Source: Daedaleopsis sinensis (lineage: Eukaryota > Basidiomycota > Agaricomycetes > Polyporales > Polyporaceae). Taken from it: a DNA stretch of 64,000 nucleotides. Of this stretch, positions 54,237 through 64,000 are shown in pieces. Below the pieces are notes generated by a model. The model saw only the letters and a program-made list of their open reading frames with translations, made no database searches and was not told the DNA's origin. Location of the stretch: contig CM066300.1 in the NCBI GenBank assembly GCA_033807695.1, positions 4,712,001 to 4,776,000 of the forward strand. The letters are read 5' to 3'. The first letter of the stretch is position 1. Each line of letters begins with the position of its first letter. Made by a program: the position numbers and the translations under genes.

Positions 54237-57200
54237 TCACGCCGGCTTGCCCGTCCGCACGTTCCAGCTCGACGGCGGCGGCCCGCCACGCCCCCGGTTA
54301 GGCGATGGCAGCGGCGAGTCCGACTGGTTCGTCTTCACACGCGGCCGCTGCCCGCCCCCCGGGGCCCCACCCCCACCCCCGCCGCCACCCCCGCCGCCAC
54401 CGCCACCCCCGCGGGCCGTAGGCCCCCCGATCTCGCTCCGCGCCCCGGAGAACCCGCCGCCGCCGCCAAACTGCGAGTTGCGCAGGACCATCGACGCACG
54501 CGCAGCGGGGCTGCCCGTGTACCCGCCCTGCTCGCCGTACATGCTCCGGCTGCCCCATCCCGCCGGGGGGCTGCGCGAGGGCGCGGTCGCGCCGAGCTCG
54601 CTGCCGCCGCCGATGACGCTCCCCGCGTACATCGACTGCGAGCTGGCGTACATCGGCCACGGGGCGCCCATTCCCATGTTCATGCCCATGCCCATGTTCA
54701 TGTTCATGCCGGGGAACATGCCCCCTGGGGGCATGCCGCCCATCCCGCCGTACGCGCCGTACGCGCTCGTCGCGGTCGAGCCGCGCTCCCACTCTTCGTT
54801 GGCCGCGGCGAGCGCCTGCTGCGCGATCGCCATCTGGAATGCCTGCTTGGCGACCATCATCGCCTGCTGGTGCGCGGCGAGGAAGGACGGGTCGCTGTTG
54901 ACGTTCTGCTGCCCGGCCATGGGGAACATCGGGTTCATCATGCCCTGCGGGGTGAGCGGGGAGGGCCAGCCCATGGGGGTCGAGGGGGTGACGTTGATGT
55001 TGCCCATGCTCGCGGCCATCATCGGGTTGTACATGCTCATGCGGGGACCCATGTTCTCCAGCGGCGCGTCGTCGTCGTCGGTCGCGATCGGGCCGCGCCC
55101 GTTGACGATCTTGCCGAGCTGTATTGGCAGTGTGTCAGGGACGCTGAGAAGCGGCTTCGCGCGACGCGGGAGAACATACCTCGATGGCCGCCTTAGCCTC
55201 GCTGCGCCGTCGCTCGCGCCGCCTGCTCTCCTCGGGATCAGAGCCCTCTGCCTTGTCGCGCTCGCGCACATAACCACGGCCGCGGTCGAGCTCCTCGAAG
55301 GTGACGCTCGAGCTCTTCCTGTGTCCGCGCTTTCGCGCCGAGATAGTGCTCAATTCACTGCCATCTACAGGGGTAATCGGCGTGCGACCACTGCTCGAGT
55401 CACCTGTCGAACTGGCTGGGCTGTTACCACGTAGACCGGATCCATACCCTGAGCCTGCAAACGGTTTACTGGGAGGTGGGGAAATGGGGGAGTATGCAGC
55501 GAGCGACGATGTTCGTGAACGTCCATTGGGCAGATTCTCTGCGACTGGAGACGCTTGAGGTGATGGCTTCAACACGGACTTGGGCATGAAAGTGGATCGC
55601 GGCGACGAGGCAGCAGGAGTGGCCGAACTGCGACCCTTTTCCGGACTGCTGGTGCGACTCACCAATCGAGGTGGAGGTATATCTATCGTCGCTTGTGAAA
55701 GGCGGCGCGAACGTGAACGACTGTCTGCTACGGTTGGCATCGGGGACTCTGCAGGTGAGCGTGATGGCGAAGAAGATGGCACCATGGTCCCTGCGCGCGG
55801 TCGTCCCCAACTAGCGCTGACCTCGGTGTTGGCAGATGTCGATGGTGTTGACGCGCCAGCAAGGAGCCCTGTACCAGTGAAGCCTCTACTGCTCACAATA
55901 TCTCCATCCGACAGAAGAGTAGAAGCTCTCGAGCGCCCTGCCCGAACAGTCTCTTCAGATCCTCTGGATGGAGCAGACTGCGAGTCTAGCATCGAGAACT
56001 GAGACGACGGCCGTGACGTCACAGCGAACGCAGGTGGTGGCGTCCGCGTACGTATTGGCGTTGGCACGATAGGCGGCTTGTCCGAGACTGACTTAGCATC
56101 TTCCAGGGTGGCATTCGGCGAGGACATAGAACGACCGTTTGTCTTCCTTGGTCCAGGAGATGGCGACGGAGACGCGGCAGGCAACGGCGACAACGTCTCC
56201 ATTGGTTGAGTTTGACTGCGCGTGGGTGTCCTGCGTCCCCTCCCACGTTCCTTGTCCGCCTCCTTCGCAGCACCCTGTTCTGCAACGTTATCAACAGATC
56301 GTCCGGCTGCACCTTTAGCCAGTCGCTGGAGGCGATCATTGATGCTGGGCTTCGAAGCATGGCCAGGTGTTGTTGCTTGGGGCGAAGCGGCCGGCGAATC
56401 TTTGGTAGGTAAAGGAGGTGGGTCGGTATCGGCAAAGAAAGATGTCGGAGGAGTGATAGCGGCGATGTCAATTAGAGGTTTCGGTGGGAGACGCGAACCA
56501 ACTCGTGGACGACCCATCGAGGGCGCGGATGATGCCGCACTTCCTGGACGTTTGGGGCCCACGAGGGTCGCAAGCGGCGCATCATCGGAATCAGATGACG
56601 ATGAGGAACCAGACGACGAAGAACAGGAGGAGGAAGAGCGGTGATGGAAAGAACGAGCTTTCTGGGGGAGCGGTTTGGCGGTGGCAGGGGACGCTAGCGA
56701 AAGTCACAAAGAGGAGGGAAGAGGTTGTACAAGGTCAGGTCAGGAACAAAATCAGAGTGATGAACATATGCTTGAGCGTACCGAGTTTTGCCTTCGTGGT
56801 CGTAGGCTCTTGGCGTTGTTGCTGTTGTTGTGCTACTAATACAGAGGCACGACGAGCTGCGGCGTTTGGTTGTAAAGCAGAAGTAGAAGCGGACGCACGA
56901 GGCCTCGCATGCGCTGCATCCCTATTTGAGCTTCCTCCGGGTGCATAGGAAGCATTCGTCGAGGCGGAAGTCGCCATGCGTGGCGGGGGTGGCGATTTGA
57001 TCTGGATTGTCTTGTGCCCAACTTCAGAGACAGATTTCTTACCGGGCATCTGTACCGGCGATCGCTTCTGGTGCTTATGGCTGCGATGGCGTCGTGGCTT
57101 CAGCGTGGAGGATGCTTCCGACTCTTCATCTTCAGATTCCTCGGTATCGCTATCGCCACTGATGCTTCGCGAGTTACGGAGGGCAGAGGACGGTGGTCGT

Positions 57201-57988
57201 AGGCCCGTCGCAGACGCTGGAGAGAGAGCGTCATGAGAGAAGGATGGTACCGGGGAGTTGGCAGTGCTACGCCGAGCCTGGGCTTCTCGAAACGCGGCGA
57301 CCGATATCCGTTGAGATGAGTCGGAAACGAAGCTGCCTTCGCGAGGGCGTGGACGGACTGGAGGTAGCATCGCAGAAGCAGTGTCACTCGCATTCGGGGA
57401 TTCCGGGCGAACATGACGGAACGAGCGCAGGTTGAAAGAGTCAGAGTCGATGGATACATCAGGGAGCGCGGGGGATGCAGAGGGGAAAGTGGGGGGTGGC
57501 GGCTTGGACTTCTTGCGTTCTCTGTGTGCCCATGAGAAGATGCCACCCTTGGCCGACTTTGGAGGAACAGGTAGGTCGGCGAGCTCTTTGGAATTCGACC
57601 GAGATGATGGAGTGGGACGTGTGGGCAACGACATCGTCGAGTGTGCGCTACTCGGGTCAGAGTACCCGGAGAACAGTGCTGATCGCGGAGGAGGAGGACT
57701 TAGCAGATTATTCTCCGACTCTGACCGCACACCGAGGACAGCGGATGTCGGGGGAGAGAGCATATTGCTGTCAATGTACGGCGTCGCAGGCGGTCTCTTG
57801 GACATAAACCCAAGCTTGAGCTTCGAAGAGGATGCTCCGGGCGGTCCTGAGTAGATGGAATGCGCCTTGCTCGAAGATGGGACGACATAGTCGGGTTCGC
57901 TGGGGTCGACATCGGATGCGACGCTGGTAGTTGCTGCGTCGCTGGTCTTGTGTTTGTCGCGCTTGGAGAAGAGACCCAGGAAGGCCAT
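54237..57988 (-). CDS. Large low-complexity protein of unknown function, 1200 aa
   Basis: Three exons, 57988-56782, 56693-55180 and 55118-54237, close in frame to 1200 aa. The start MAFLGLFSKRDKHK begins a ~1000-residue disordered, Ser/Pro/Arg-rich region with many SP/TP sites (possible CDK/MAPK targets) and a polyQ/polyS patch. A conserved-looking charged helix follows at ~890-930: SSSVTFEELDRGRGYVRERD, ESRRRERRRSEAKAAIE, LGKIVNGRGP. Then an Asn/Met/Gln-rich segment (SFLAAHQQAMMVAKQAFQMA), a Met/Gly tract (GMNMNMGMGMNMGMG), a run of 15 Gly and an RG-rich end. The last part resembles phase-separating RNA-binding regions, but no RNA-binding domain is present. The charged helix is the likely functional core. 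I do not recognise the family. Confidence 0.8.
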
Positions 57989-59520
57989 GGACACGTCGGG
58001 AAGAAGGACGCTGTGGACAGCGGGGGGCGGCGAGAAGACCGCTGGAGGCGACGACAAGCGGTGTGGACGGGGATGACCTCAATTTCTGCGCGTTTCGAGC
58101 TCTTCCGATTCCGGTAATTATTTGATCCTATTTGGCTCTGCTTGTGCGTTTACGGTAGGCGGGAAGTTCGCGGATGAATTTCACACGTGCGTTGCCGCTG
58201 CCCACTCATCCTCGTTGCTCGGCGCGACGATTCGGATTCCATCTCAGTCTGCAATACTTTCGTGCTTTGTCGTCAACTCGTTGCTCACTAGTGCCAGCGC
58301 TGCTTCGCACGGCACCCACATACCAACCAACGCTGATATGCGGTCCCTGATTGTCTGTCTGTGCATCCCCAACACCCCATCAAACCCTCGAACGCCATCG
58401 TCGGCGGCGCAGAGGCAACGCGTATGAGGCGCGTCCTGCTCGCTCCTGGAACCTCGCAATACAGAAGCGACCACGCGGGATGGCGGTGCGAGCTCGGACA
58501 GGTGCTACCGGCCATAGCTCCCACAAGACGCACGGAGATATCTATACTCGTAAGTACGTCCTTTCAAAATCCACCGAGGCGCACACGCTCGCGGGTGCTA
58601 TTCATTCACGGTCAGCCATGAGCATGCCTCCCGTCGAATGCAGAATGCACATGCCGTACTCCCAGCGGTAGTACTTCGCGTGGGTACGTCCAAAGTACGT
58701 CCGCTCTTCGCACTCGGCCACGCTACTCACTCTTTGAGGGATGCATACGCTCATTGCGGCGACTTTCAATAAAATCTGTCGTTCAAAAGTCAAAGTCACT
58801 TCACAATGCTTGAATGCCAAGCACGTATCGCTGGGAAGCGTTCCTTCTTGTGTCCACCCTGGCATTCTTTACCTTGTCGGTAAGGTACACCTCCGTTGCG
58901 AAGCCGATCGCACGTCTTCCCAGTCGGATCCATCGTCGAAGTCGAGCTCATTCTTGAGTCGCAGGGTGGAGCGGCACGGAGCATCGTAATGTTACGGTAT
59001 TTCTGTAGGTCACTTATAGAACCAGTGCGAAGTAATCCCATGAGCTATGAGTCACTTACCTCTGTCAACTCTTGAAAGTGCGAAAACACTGGCCCTTGCA
59101 GTGGTATGAAGCAGGCGTCGAACGGTAGGGCCAGGCTCCAGCGCAAGTGCTCTGATGTCATTGGTCAGTATTTGTTCTTGCGGGTTAACGCGTAACGCGT
59201 TGGCCTCAGGACTACGCAATTCTTGCGCATTTAAATAAGCAAACCAAAAGCGAAGCAGAGGCTGCGTAGGCTGCGTATGACCACCGCAACACTCAGGCCA
59301 GCGCAAGTCATAAACAGAAGCTGGTCTCACTTGTCGCCAGACTCAAATCCCATCAGGATGCATTCGACAGATCCTCATCTCATGGCAGACGGGGAGTCAG
59401 TGTTGTGGGTTCGTGTTCCGCCTGGCTCAGTGTATGTGTGCGGACGATGATCACTTGCTGCAGCATTCCTCGAACTCGCTTTCCGAAATGACGGCCATCC
59501 AATCATCAGATCTGCCAGTA
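57989..59520. other. Intergenic, with isolated coding-like fragments
   Basis: Upstream region of the low-complexity gene, then ~1.2 kb without a supported gene. On the minus strand two short stretches look coding but cannot be joined: RSDDWMAVISESEFEECCSK then stop (about 59513-59452), which could be an alternative last exon of the DUF6535 gene, and KNELDFDDGSDWEDVRSASQ (about 58950-58890). Confidence 0.35.
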
Positions 59521-62026
59521 TCAGTGGGTATATGAGATGCAAGATGGAAACCAGCTGCAGGGGGTATCGTGGACGGGCTCTAAACGGACAGCAACCGCGT
59601 CCTTTTGCGCGACCAAGATACGAAACGAGGCGTCGACGGGCTCTTCGTCGTCTCGAACTGCGCCTTTGGGCGTTTCATACGAGGCTTCTGGTCTGCAAGA
59701 CGAGCCCCTCAGCCGCTGCGTCGCCGTAAAATGCTGGTGTGACGTACCCGCATCGACAGGCCTGCCGGCCATGACCGCCTTCAGTGCCTCGAGGACCTCG
59801 CCGGTCCAGTCGATGTATGCCTGGACCTTTCTCAGCCGCTCCCCGTCCGCGACGCCCGGCGCGCCCTCTGTGATCGCGGACCAGACGTGCGCGAGCGTCT
59901 CTGCCAGCTCGTCCGTCACGAGGCTCCGGTCGCGCTGCGCGAGCTCGACGAGCAGCGGCACGATGTTGCTCAGCCCGAGGCAGATGTACAGCGACGGCTC
60001 CTTCCAGAGCGACGTCCACAGGAACCCGCGCAGGATAGCGAGCGTGCTCTGCACGCGTGCGCGTATCGCGAGGCGGTCGTCCGCGGGGAGATCAGTCGAC
60101 GCTGACCGGAGTGCACAGCGTATCACGGCCTCGACGCTCTGCAGGTAGTTCTTGAGGGTGGTGGAGATGTCCGTCCCGCCTGGGTACCGCGCGCGCCACT
60201 CGGACATCACCATCACTTGCAGTGGGGAGGTGCCCGGACGTCAGCATCGTCGCTGGACATTCAGAGGGCAGCACACGTACCTGCTCGGATGCCGTCTCGG
60301 TTGCCCATGCCATCCCCATTGGAGAAGTCTCTGAGATGCATGATGATCCGGAGGAACGCTTTGTCCGCGCACGCGTCATGCCCGCGTGCGAGGATGGACA
60401 GATTCCGCAGCGCGTTGCCCTCCGTGCTCTCGTCTGGCGCGGGCAGGTTGTGGAGGATACGCGTCATCGCGTCCTGCCAGTGCGCATCGCGCGCGTCCTG
60501 CTCGACAGTGAGAAGGATGTGCAGTGCGTCGAACGAATGTCGCGAGAACCCGTCCTGAGTGCGCGCCGTCTGCCCGCCCCACAGCCGCGTGCGTGCATTG
60601 AAGACGAGGTCGTAGCAGCCGACCGCGTCCACCCACGGCAGGTCCGCCAGGAGCGGCCGCAGCGCGCCCAGGTACCCAGAATCGAACGTGGTCGTGTACG
60701 CCATCGCCGCAAGATCGCGGTCGAGCGCGCTCATCGCCCGCGCGACGGCGACGTGCTCGCGCCCGTGCCACGTCGGCAGCTCCTTCTTGGATATGCACGC
60801 GCCGACGTACACGCGCCAGGCGAGCTCCGCGGCCCTCCCGAGCAGCCCCCCGCTGCGCTTCCAGCCCTTGGTGAGGCTCCAGGCGCCCTCCGCAAGGCGC
60901 ACGAGCGCGCTCCGCGCGGCCCTGCGCACCTCGCGGACCGCCATGAAGATCCCGAACGCCTGTGGGGAGCGGTAGCAGCAGTCGACGCGGAGGACGGGGA
61001 GGAGCGTCGTGACCGTCATGAACACGAAGAGCGTCCCGACGAGCGACGTCGCGACGGCCGCGACGGTGCCGTGGAGCGTCCAGAGGAGGACGATGAGCCC
61101 GACGAGGAAGAGGAAGAGCGCGAGCTGGAGAAGGATCGGGATGACGATCACGATGCCCCCGACGTGCCACCGCCGGAGGCTGTTGAGGCGGTACTGCCGA
61201 ATGCGTGCGCTCTCGCGCGACGTGCCGGACACGCCGATGCTCAGCTCGTGCAGCCACTGCTTGACCATGAGCGCGATCGACGCGGACGCGAGCGAGCAGA
61301 TGAGGCTCGAGAACCAGAGCGTGTTGATCCAGACGGCCGAGCGCGGCGCGCTGAACGGCGGCTGGAGCGCGTCGGGCGCGAGCGGCCGCGCGGTCGAGTT
61401 GACGAAGGACGGGTTCAGGGTGAAGCTGCTGAGCTGAGCGGAGATCTGCTGCAGGACCGCGAGGGCGGGGTCCGTGGGCTCCGGCTGCAGCAGCTGGTAG
61501 GACTGCACGTTGAACGCGGTGAGGACGGCCGAGAAGAGACCCGCCTGTTCATGCTGTCAGTAGGACGATTTTGATGCACCAGGCGAGCGGAGGCCTCCTC
61601 ACATAGACAAGGAGCGTGTCCATTTCCTCCTTCCACCGTGTGACGAGCTCATCATTGTATGTCTTCAGGATCCCCGCCGAATGCGCCCATGCGGCCGTTT
61701 TCTCCGAGTCGGAGTAACGCTGCAGCAGCTCGCCCCGCAATTCCTAAACCATCACTGGTCAACACGATATCAACTCCCACTTGTCCAGACGAACGAACCT
61801 CGTGGCCAGGTAGCTTCCACAAATCGTCTGAGATCGTGGATGTGGCAGAGTGCTGATGATGAAAAGGATCAGCATCGTTTTCATCTGCGTATATTAGAGG
61901 CGTCAACTGTGCTTATCTGCCAGCGGTACGTACCGTCGAGTCAAATGAGGGCTCCTGTGTCATAGGAACTGCTTCAGGCTCCTTCACTAGGTCCTCGGTG
62001 TCAAGAACTCTCGAAGAGGTGCTCAT
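59521..62026 (-). CDS. DUF6535 membrane protein (basidiomycete-specific family)
   Basis: Five exons, 62026-61930, 61884-61799, 61743-61603, 61544-60281 and 60215-59521, give 760 aa. The DUF6535 domain lies at ~62-260: LLQRYSDSEKTAAWAHSAGI, RWKEEMDTLLVYAGLFSAVL, TAFNVQSYQLLQPEP, then helices LWFSSLICSLASASIALMV, GIVIVIPILLQLALFLFLVG and VATSLVGTLFVFMTVTTLL, with MVKQWLHELSIGVSGTSRES and RQYRLNSLRRW between. The ~500-residue C-terminal part is helical and repeat-like (DAVGCYDLVFNARTRLWGG, ALRNLSILARGHDACADKAF, LSNIVPLLVELAQRDRSL), like the variable cytoplasmic parts of this family. The first intron junction is a choice (donor GTACCG); another donor four bases upstream breaks the frame. Function unknown; the family is expanded in mushrooms and suspected in self-recognition or signalling, without proof. 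Confidence 0.85.
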
Positions 62027-63019
62027 AGCGGCGAGGCTCCCTCTGCTCAGGTGGGGGGTCCGGGAGCTCTGGGGATCAAGCATACCGGGGTCAGCACACT
62101 AATGTACAGCTCTAGAGGCAGGTACTCAAATTCACAGGATTCTCCCACCAGCTGCGAAGGCAGTGTTGAAGATGACTCGGGTAGGAGGGGGCCGCACAGT
62201 TCAGCTGTCCACAGAAGCGCCATGGCAGTACACTGAAAGTGGGAATGTTCTTGGACTCCTAGTATTCTGATCAATGTACAGGCCGTTAGAAACCTCAAAT
62301 CACACCCAGCTTGGAGCCCTAGGCACAGACCAGGATCGGGGATTCACTTATCCCTTGGCGGCTCCGACTACGTATGGGCTCTAAATTGTGAAAATATAGC
62401 TCGGAGACCTCGTAAGTAGACCGTGACTATGTAGACGGTGGACCACATCCGACTTCAAGTTGACGACCATCAGCAGCTAAAATTCCATTGCAATTGATGG
62501 GTTTACAGTTGTTTGCAAAACGATGGTCACTTGCCAAAAATGCTTGTCTAGGAAGAACTTCATGAGTTAAGGGGACTCTGGGGTTTTGTTAGCTCGTTTG
62601 TGAAGTCTCCCCCTGGGCCTCAGCGTCCCATCGGGCAGTGGGTAGCCGCGGTTGGAGTGGGCTGATGTGGGCGAAGGCAAGAGGCAATTGCGAGCGCTAG
62701 CGCACTCGCGCCTTTGCGTTCTATTCAACGCGATCACGTGCTGTCATTGTAGAGCTGACGCATCCGAATCGCGCGTAAGTACTCAGTTCAAGTTGTCCGC
62801 GGAACGGTGGCTCTGCGCTCAACCATCACCAGGCCTCATTTTCAAGACTAGGATAGCATCAACGATTACTCAGGCGATCATTATAGTAACGTGATGCTGA
62901 AGTTCACGATGTTAAAGACTCGGAGGCTACTGAAGTGCTCGACTCTGGATCCTCTCCTTCGAACCCACACCCGACACACTCAGTTCCAACGGTGTAACTT
63001 GATACACACCTCCTCCGCT
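62027..63019. other. Intergenic
   Basis: Divergent upstream regions of the DUF6535 gene and the second thioredoxin. No gene, TATA box or repeat clearly recognised. Confidence 0.4.
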
Positions 63020-63576
63020 ATGCCTGTCAAAGTTGTCTCCTCCCTCGAAGAGTTCAAGACGATTGTAAGTCCACCCGAATGCTGGCAGTCTACTTGCTTT
63101 GATTCGTACTAACTTGTGACACGTAGATAGGCGGAGACCGTCCTGCCGTGTTCGACTTCTGGGCGACCTGGTGCGGGCCATGCAAGGTCATTTCGCCCAT
63201 CTTCGAGAAGCTTGCAGACCAGAACTCCGGCGTAGACTTTTACAAGGTCGACGTCGACGACGCGAGTGATATCGCGCAGGAGGTCGGCATACGCTCTGTG
63301 AGTCGCTCCCTTTCCCTCTTCACACACTCTGCTCGCGAGCGGCTCGTATATGTGGTGAAGCTCCCTCGTGCTCTCAATCAGCGCACTCATGCTTTGTGTT
63401 CCACAGATACCCACGTTCATGGCCTTCCAGAATGGCAATAAGATTGCCAAGGACGTCGTCGGTGCGAACCCTCCCGCACTCCAGGTACCCATATATCTCT
63501 CTAGGGGTAATGCGCTGCGACTTATGTTTAACTGCAGGCTCTCATTTCGAGCATCGCACCCACTGAATCAACTTGA
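63020..63576 (+). CDS. Thioredoxin, second copy, 110 aa
   Basis: Four exons, 63020-63064, 63127-63297, 63407-63484 and 63538-63576. The protein starts MPVKVVSSLEEFKTI and contains the active site in FDFWATWCGPCKVISPIFEK, then FYKVDVDDASDIAQEVGIRS, IPTFMAFQNGNKIAKDVVGA and an ALISSIAPTEST end. The WCGPC site and cis-Pro (IPT) are intact. Intron positions equal those of the thioredoxin at 50127-50736, and exons 1 and 2 are the same length (45 and 171 bases). The two are inverted paralogues ~12.3 kb apart. Differences include one extra residue in the IAKDVVGA segment and a longer C-terminus. No targeting peptide in this model. Confidence 0.96.
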
Positions 63577-64000
63577 AGCAGACATAGGCATACCTGAGTC
63601 TCAGCTCTGACAGCTCAAATAAAGTTCGGTGTATTATGGCGCACCTACGTACAAAGTGATAGTGGTTTGGCGGTCCTCCTGTTCTGGTTCCATCACAGCA
63701 CGCCCCAGAAACGTATGACTCTGGCCTTCGCGTGGTACGCATGCGGCTTTCAGACGCCACCGGATTCTGTCCCTTCTCTGTGCCGCCGACTAGCCCGCTC
63801 AAACCAGTATCGCGGTAAGTACGTGACTGTCGGAAATCGTAAACTGGGCTGAAGTTCGCTATGTACAGGATCTTCCGCCGTGCGGCTTATGGGTTACAGC
63901 TCGGTCCGAGACGAGCGTTGGTTCGAATTGTGACGTCAAAGTCGAGCCTCAGGCCATGCCGACTCAGAATATGTTTGCAAGCCACCCATCCGTCACTAGT
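63577..64000. other. Downstream sequence to the end of the window
   Basis: 3' flank of the thioredoxin; no gene recognised before the window ends. Confidence 0.4.

Noticed and set aside
60222..61574. 450-codon open frame on the plus strand
   Set aside because: Antisense to the DUF6535 large exon, which has clear helices and family motifs; the plus frame is an Arg/Glu-rich shadow.

Overview
The window reads as nuclear DNA of a filamentous basidiomycete, most likely an Agaricomycete such as a polypore. Genes are close together on both strands and are cut by many short introns of about 45-110 bases with GTRNGT..YAG ends. Several families are typical of, or confined to, this group: a DUF6535 membrane protein and small signal-peptide plus single-helix membrane proteins with PPPY-like tails. 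No species is assigned because no search could be run. Coding coordinates were obtained by splicing by eye. Most multi-exon models below close in frame, which supports them, but first exons of fast-evolving genes are uncertain.

Layout. 0-10 kb: the 3' part of enolase (+), a Trf4-type non-canonical poly(A) polymerase (+), a RhoGEF with DH, PH and FYVE domains (-), and mitochondrial ribosomal protein uS15m (-). 10-17 kb: a quieter stretch with a 3 x 28 bp tandem repeat, a weak small ORF and three predicted secreted or single-pass membrane proteins. 17-25 kb: a secreted GH20 beta-N-acetylhexosaminidase (-), a divergent pair of cytosolic ribosomal protein genes (uS4/RPS9 - and eL21/RPL21 +), an RS-rich nuclear protein (+) and a DUF3140 protein (-).

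25.3-43.0 kb is the most unusual part. Two arms of about 4.0 and 3.7 kb lie in inverted orientation around a 10 kb spacer. Each arm carries the same divergent pair of small secreted Thr-rich proteins, one of them with acidic TGDD-type repeats, sharing a GC-rich promoter of about 1.06 kb with a TATA box at each end. The spacer holds two housekeeping-type genes: a GRAM-VASt sterol-transfer protein (Lam/Aster type, +) and an AGC kinase with a PX-like N-terminus (-).

43-50 kb: a tetraspan MARVEL-like protein (+), a five-exon SWI5/SAE3 recombination mediator (-), a gene-poor stretch with an inverted-repeat (foldback) element and a (TTGAAC)n microsatellite, and an intronless Ran1/Ksp1-like kinase (+). 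50-64 kb: a thioredoxin (-), an APC-family amino acid/GABA permease (+), a 1200-residue low-complexity protein (-), a DUF6535 membrane protein (-) and a second thioredoxin (+) inverted relative to the first.

The genes do not form one pathway. They are mostly conserved cellular functions (glycolysis, translation, RNA tailing, Rho signalling, sterol transport, redox, recombination) interrupted by islands of lineage-specific secreted and membrane proteins. The best candidate for something undescribed is the inverted duplication carrying the paired secreted proteins.
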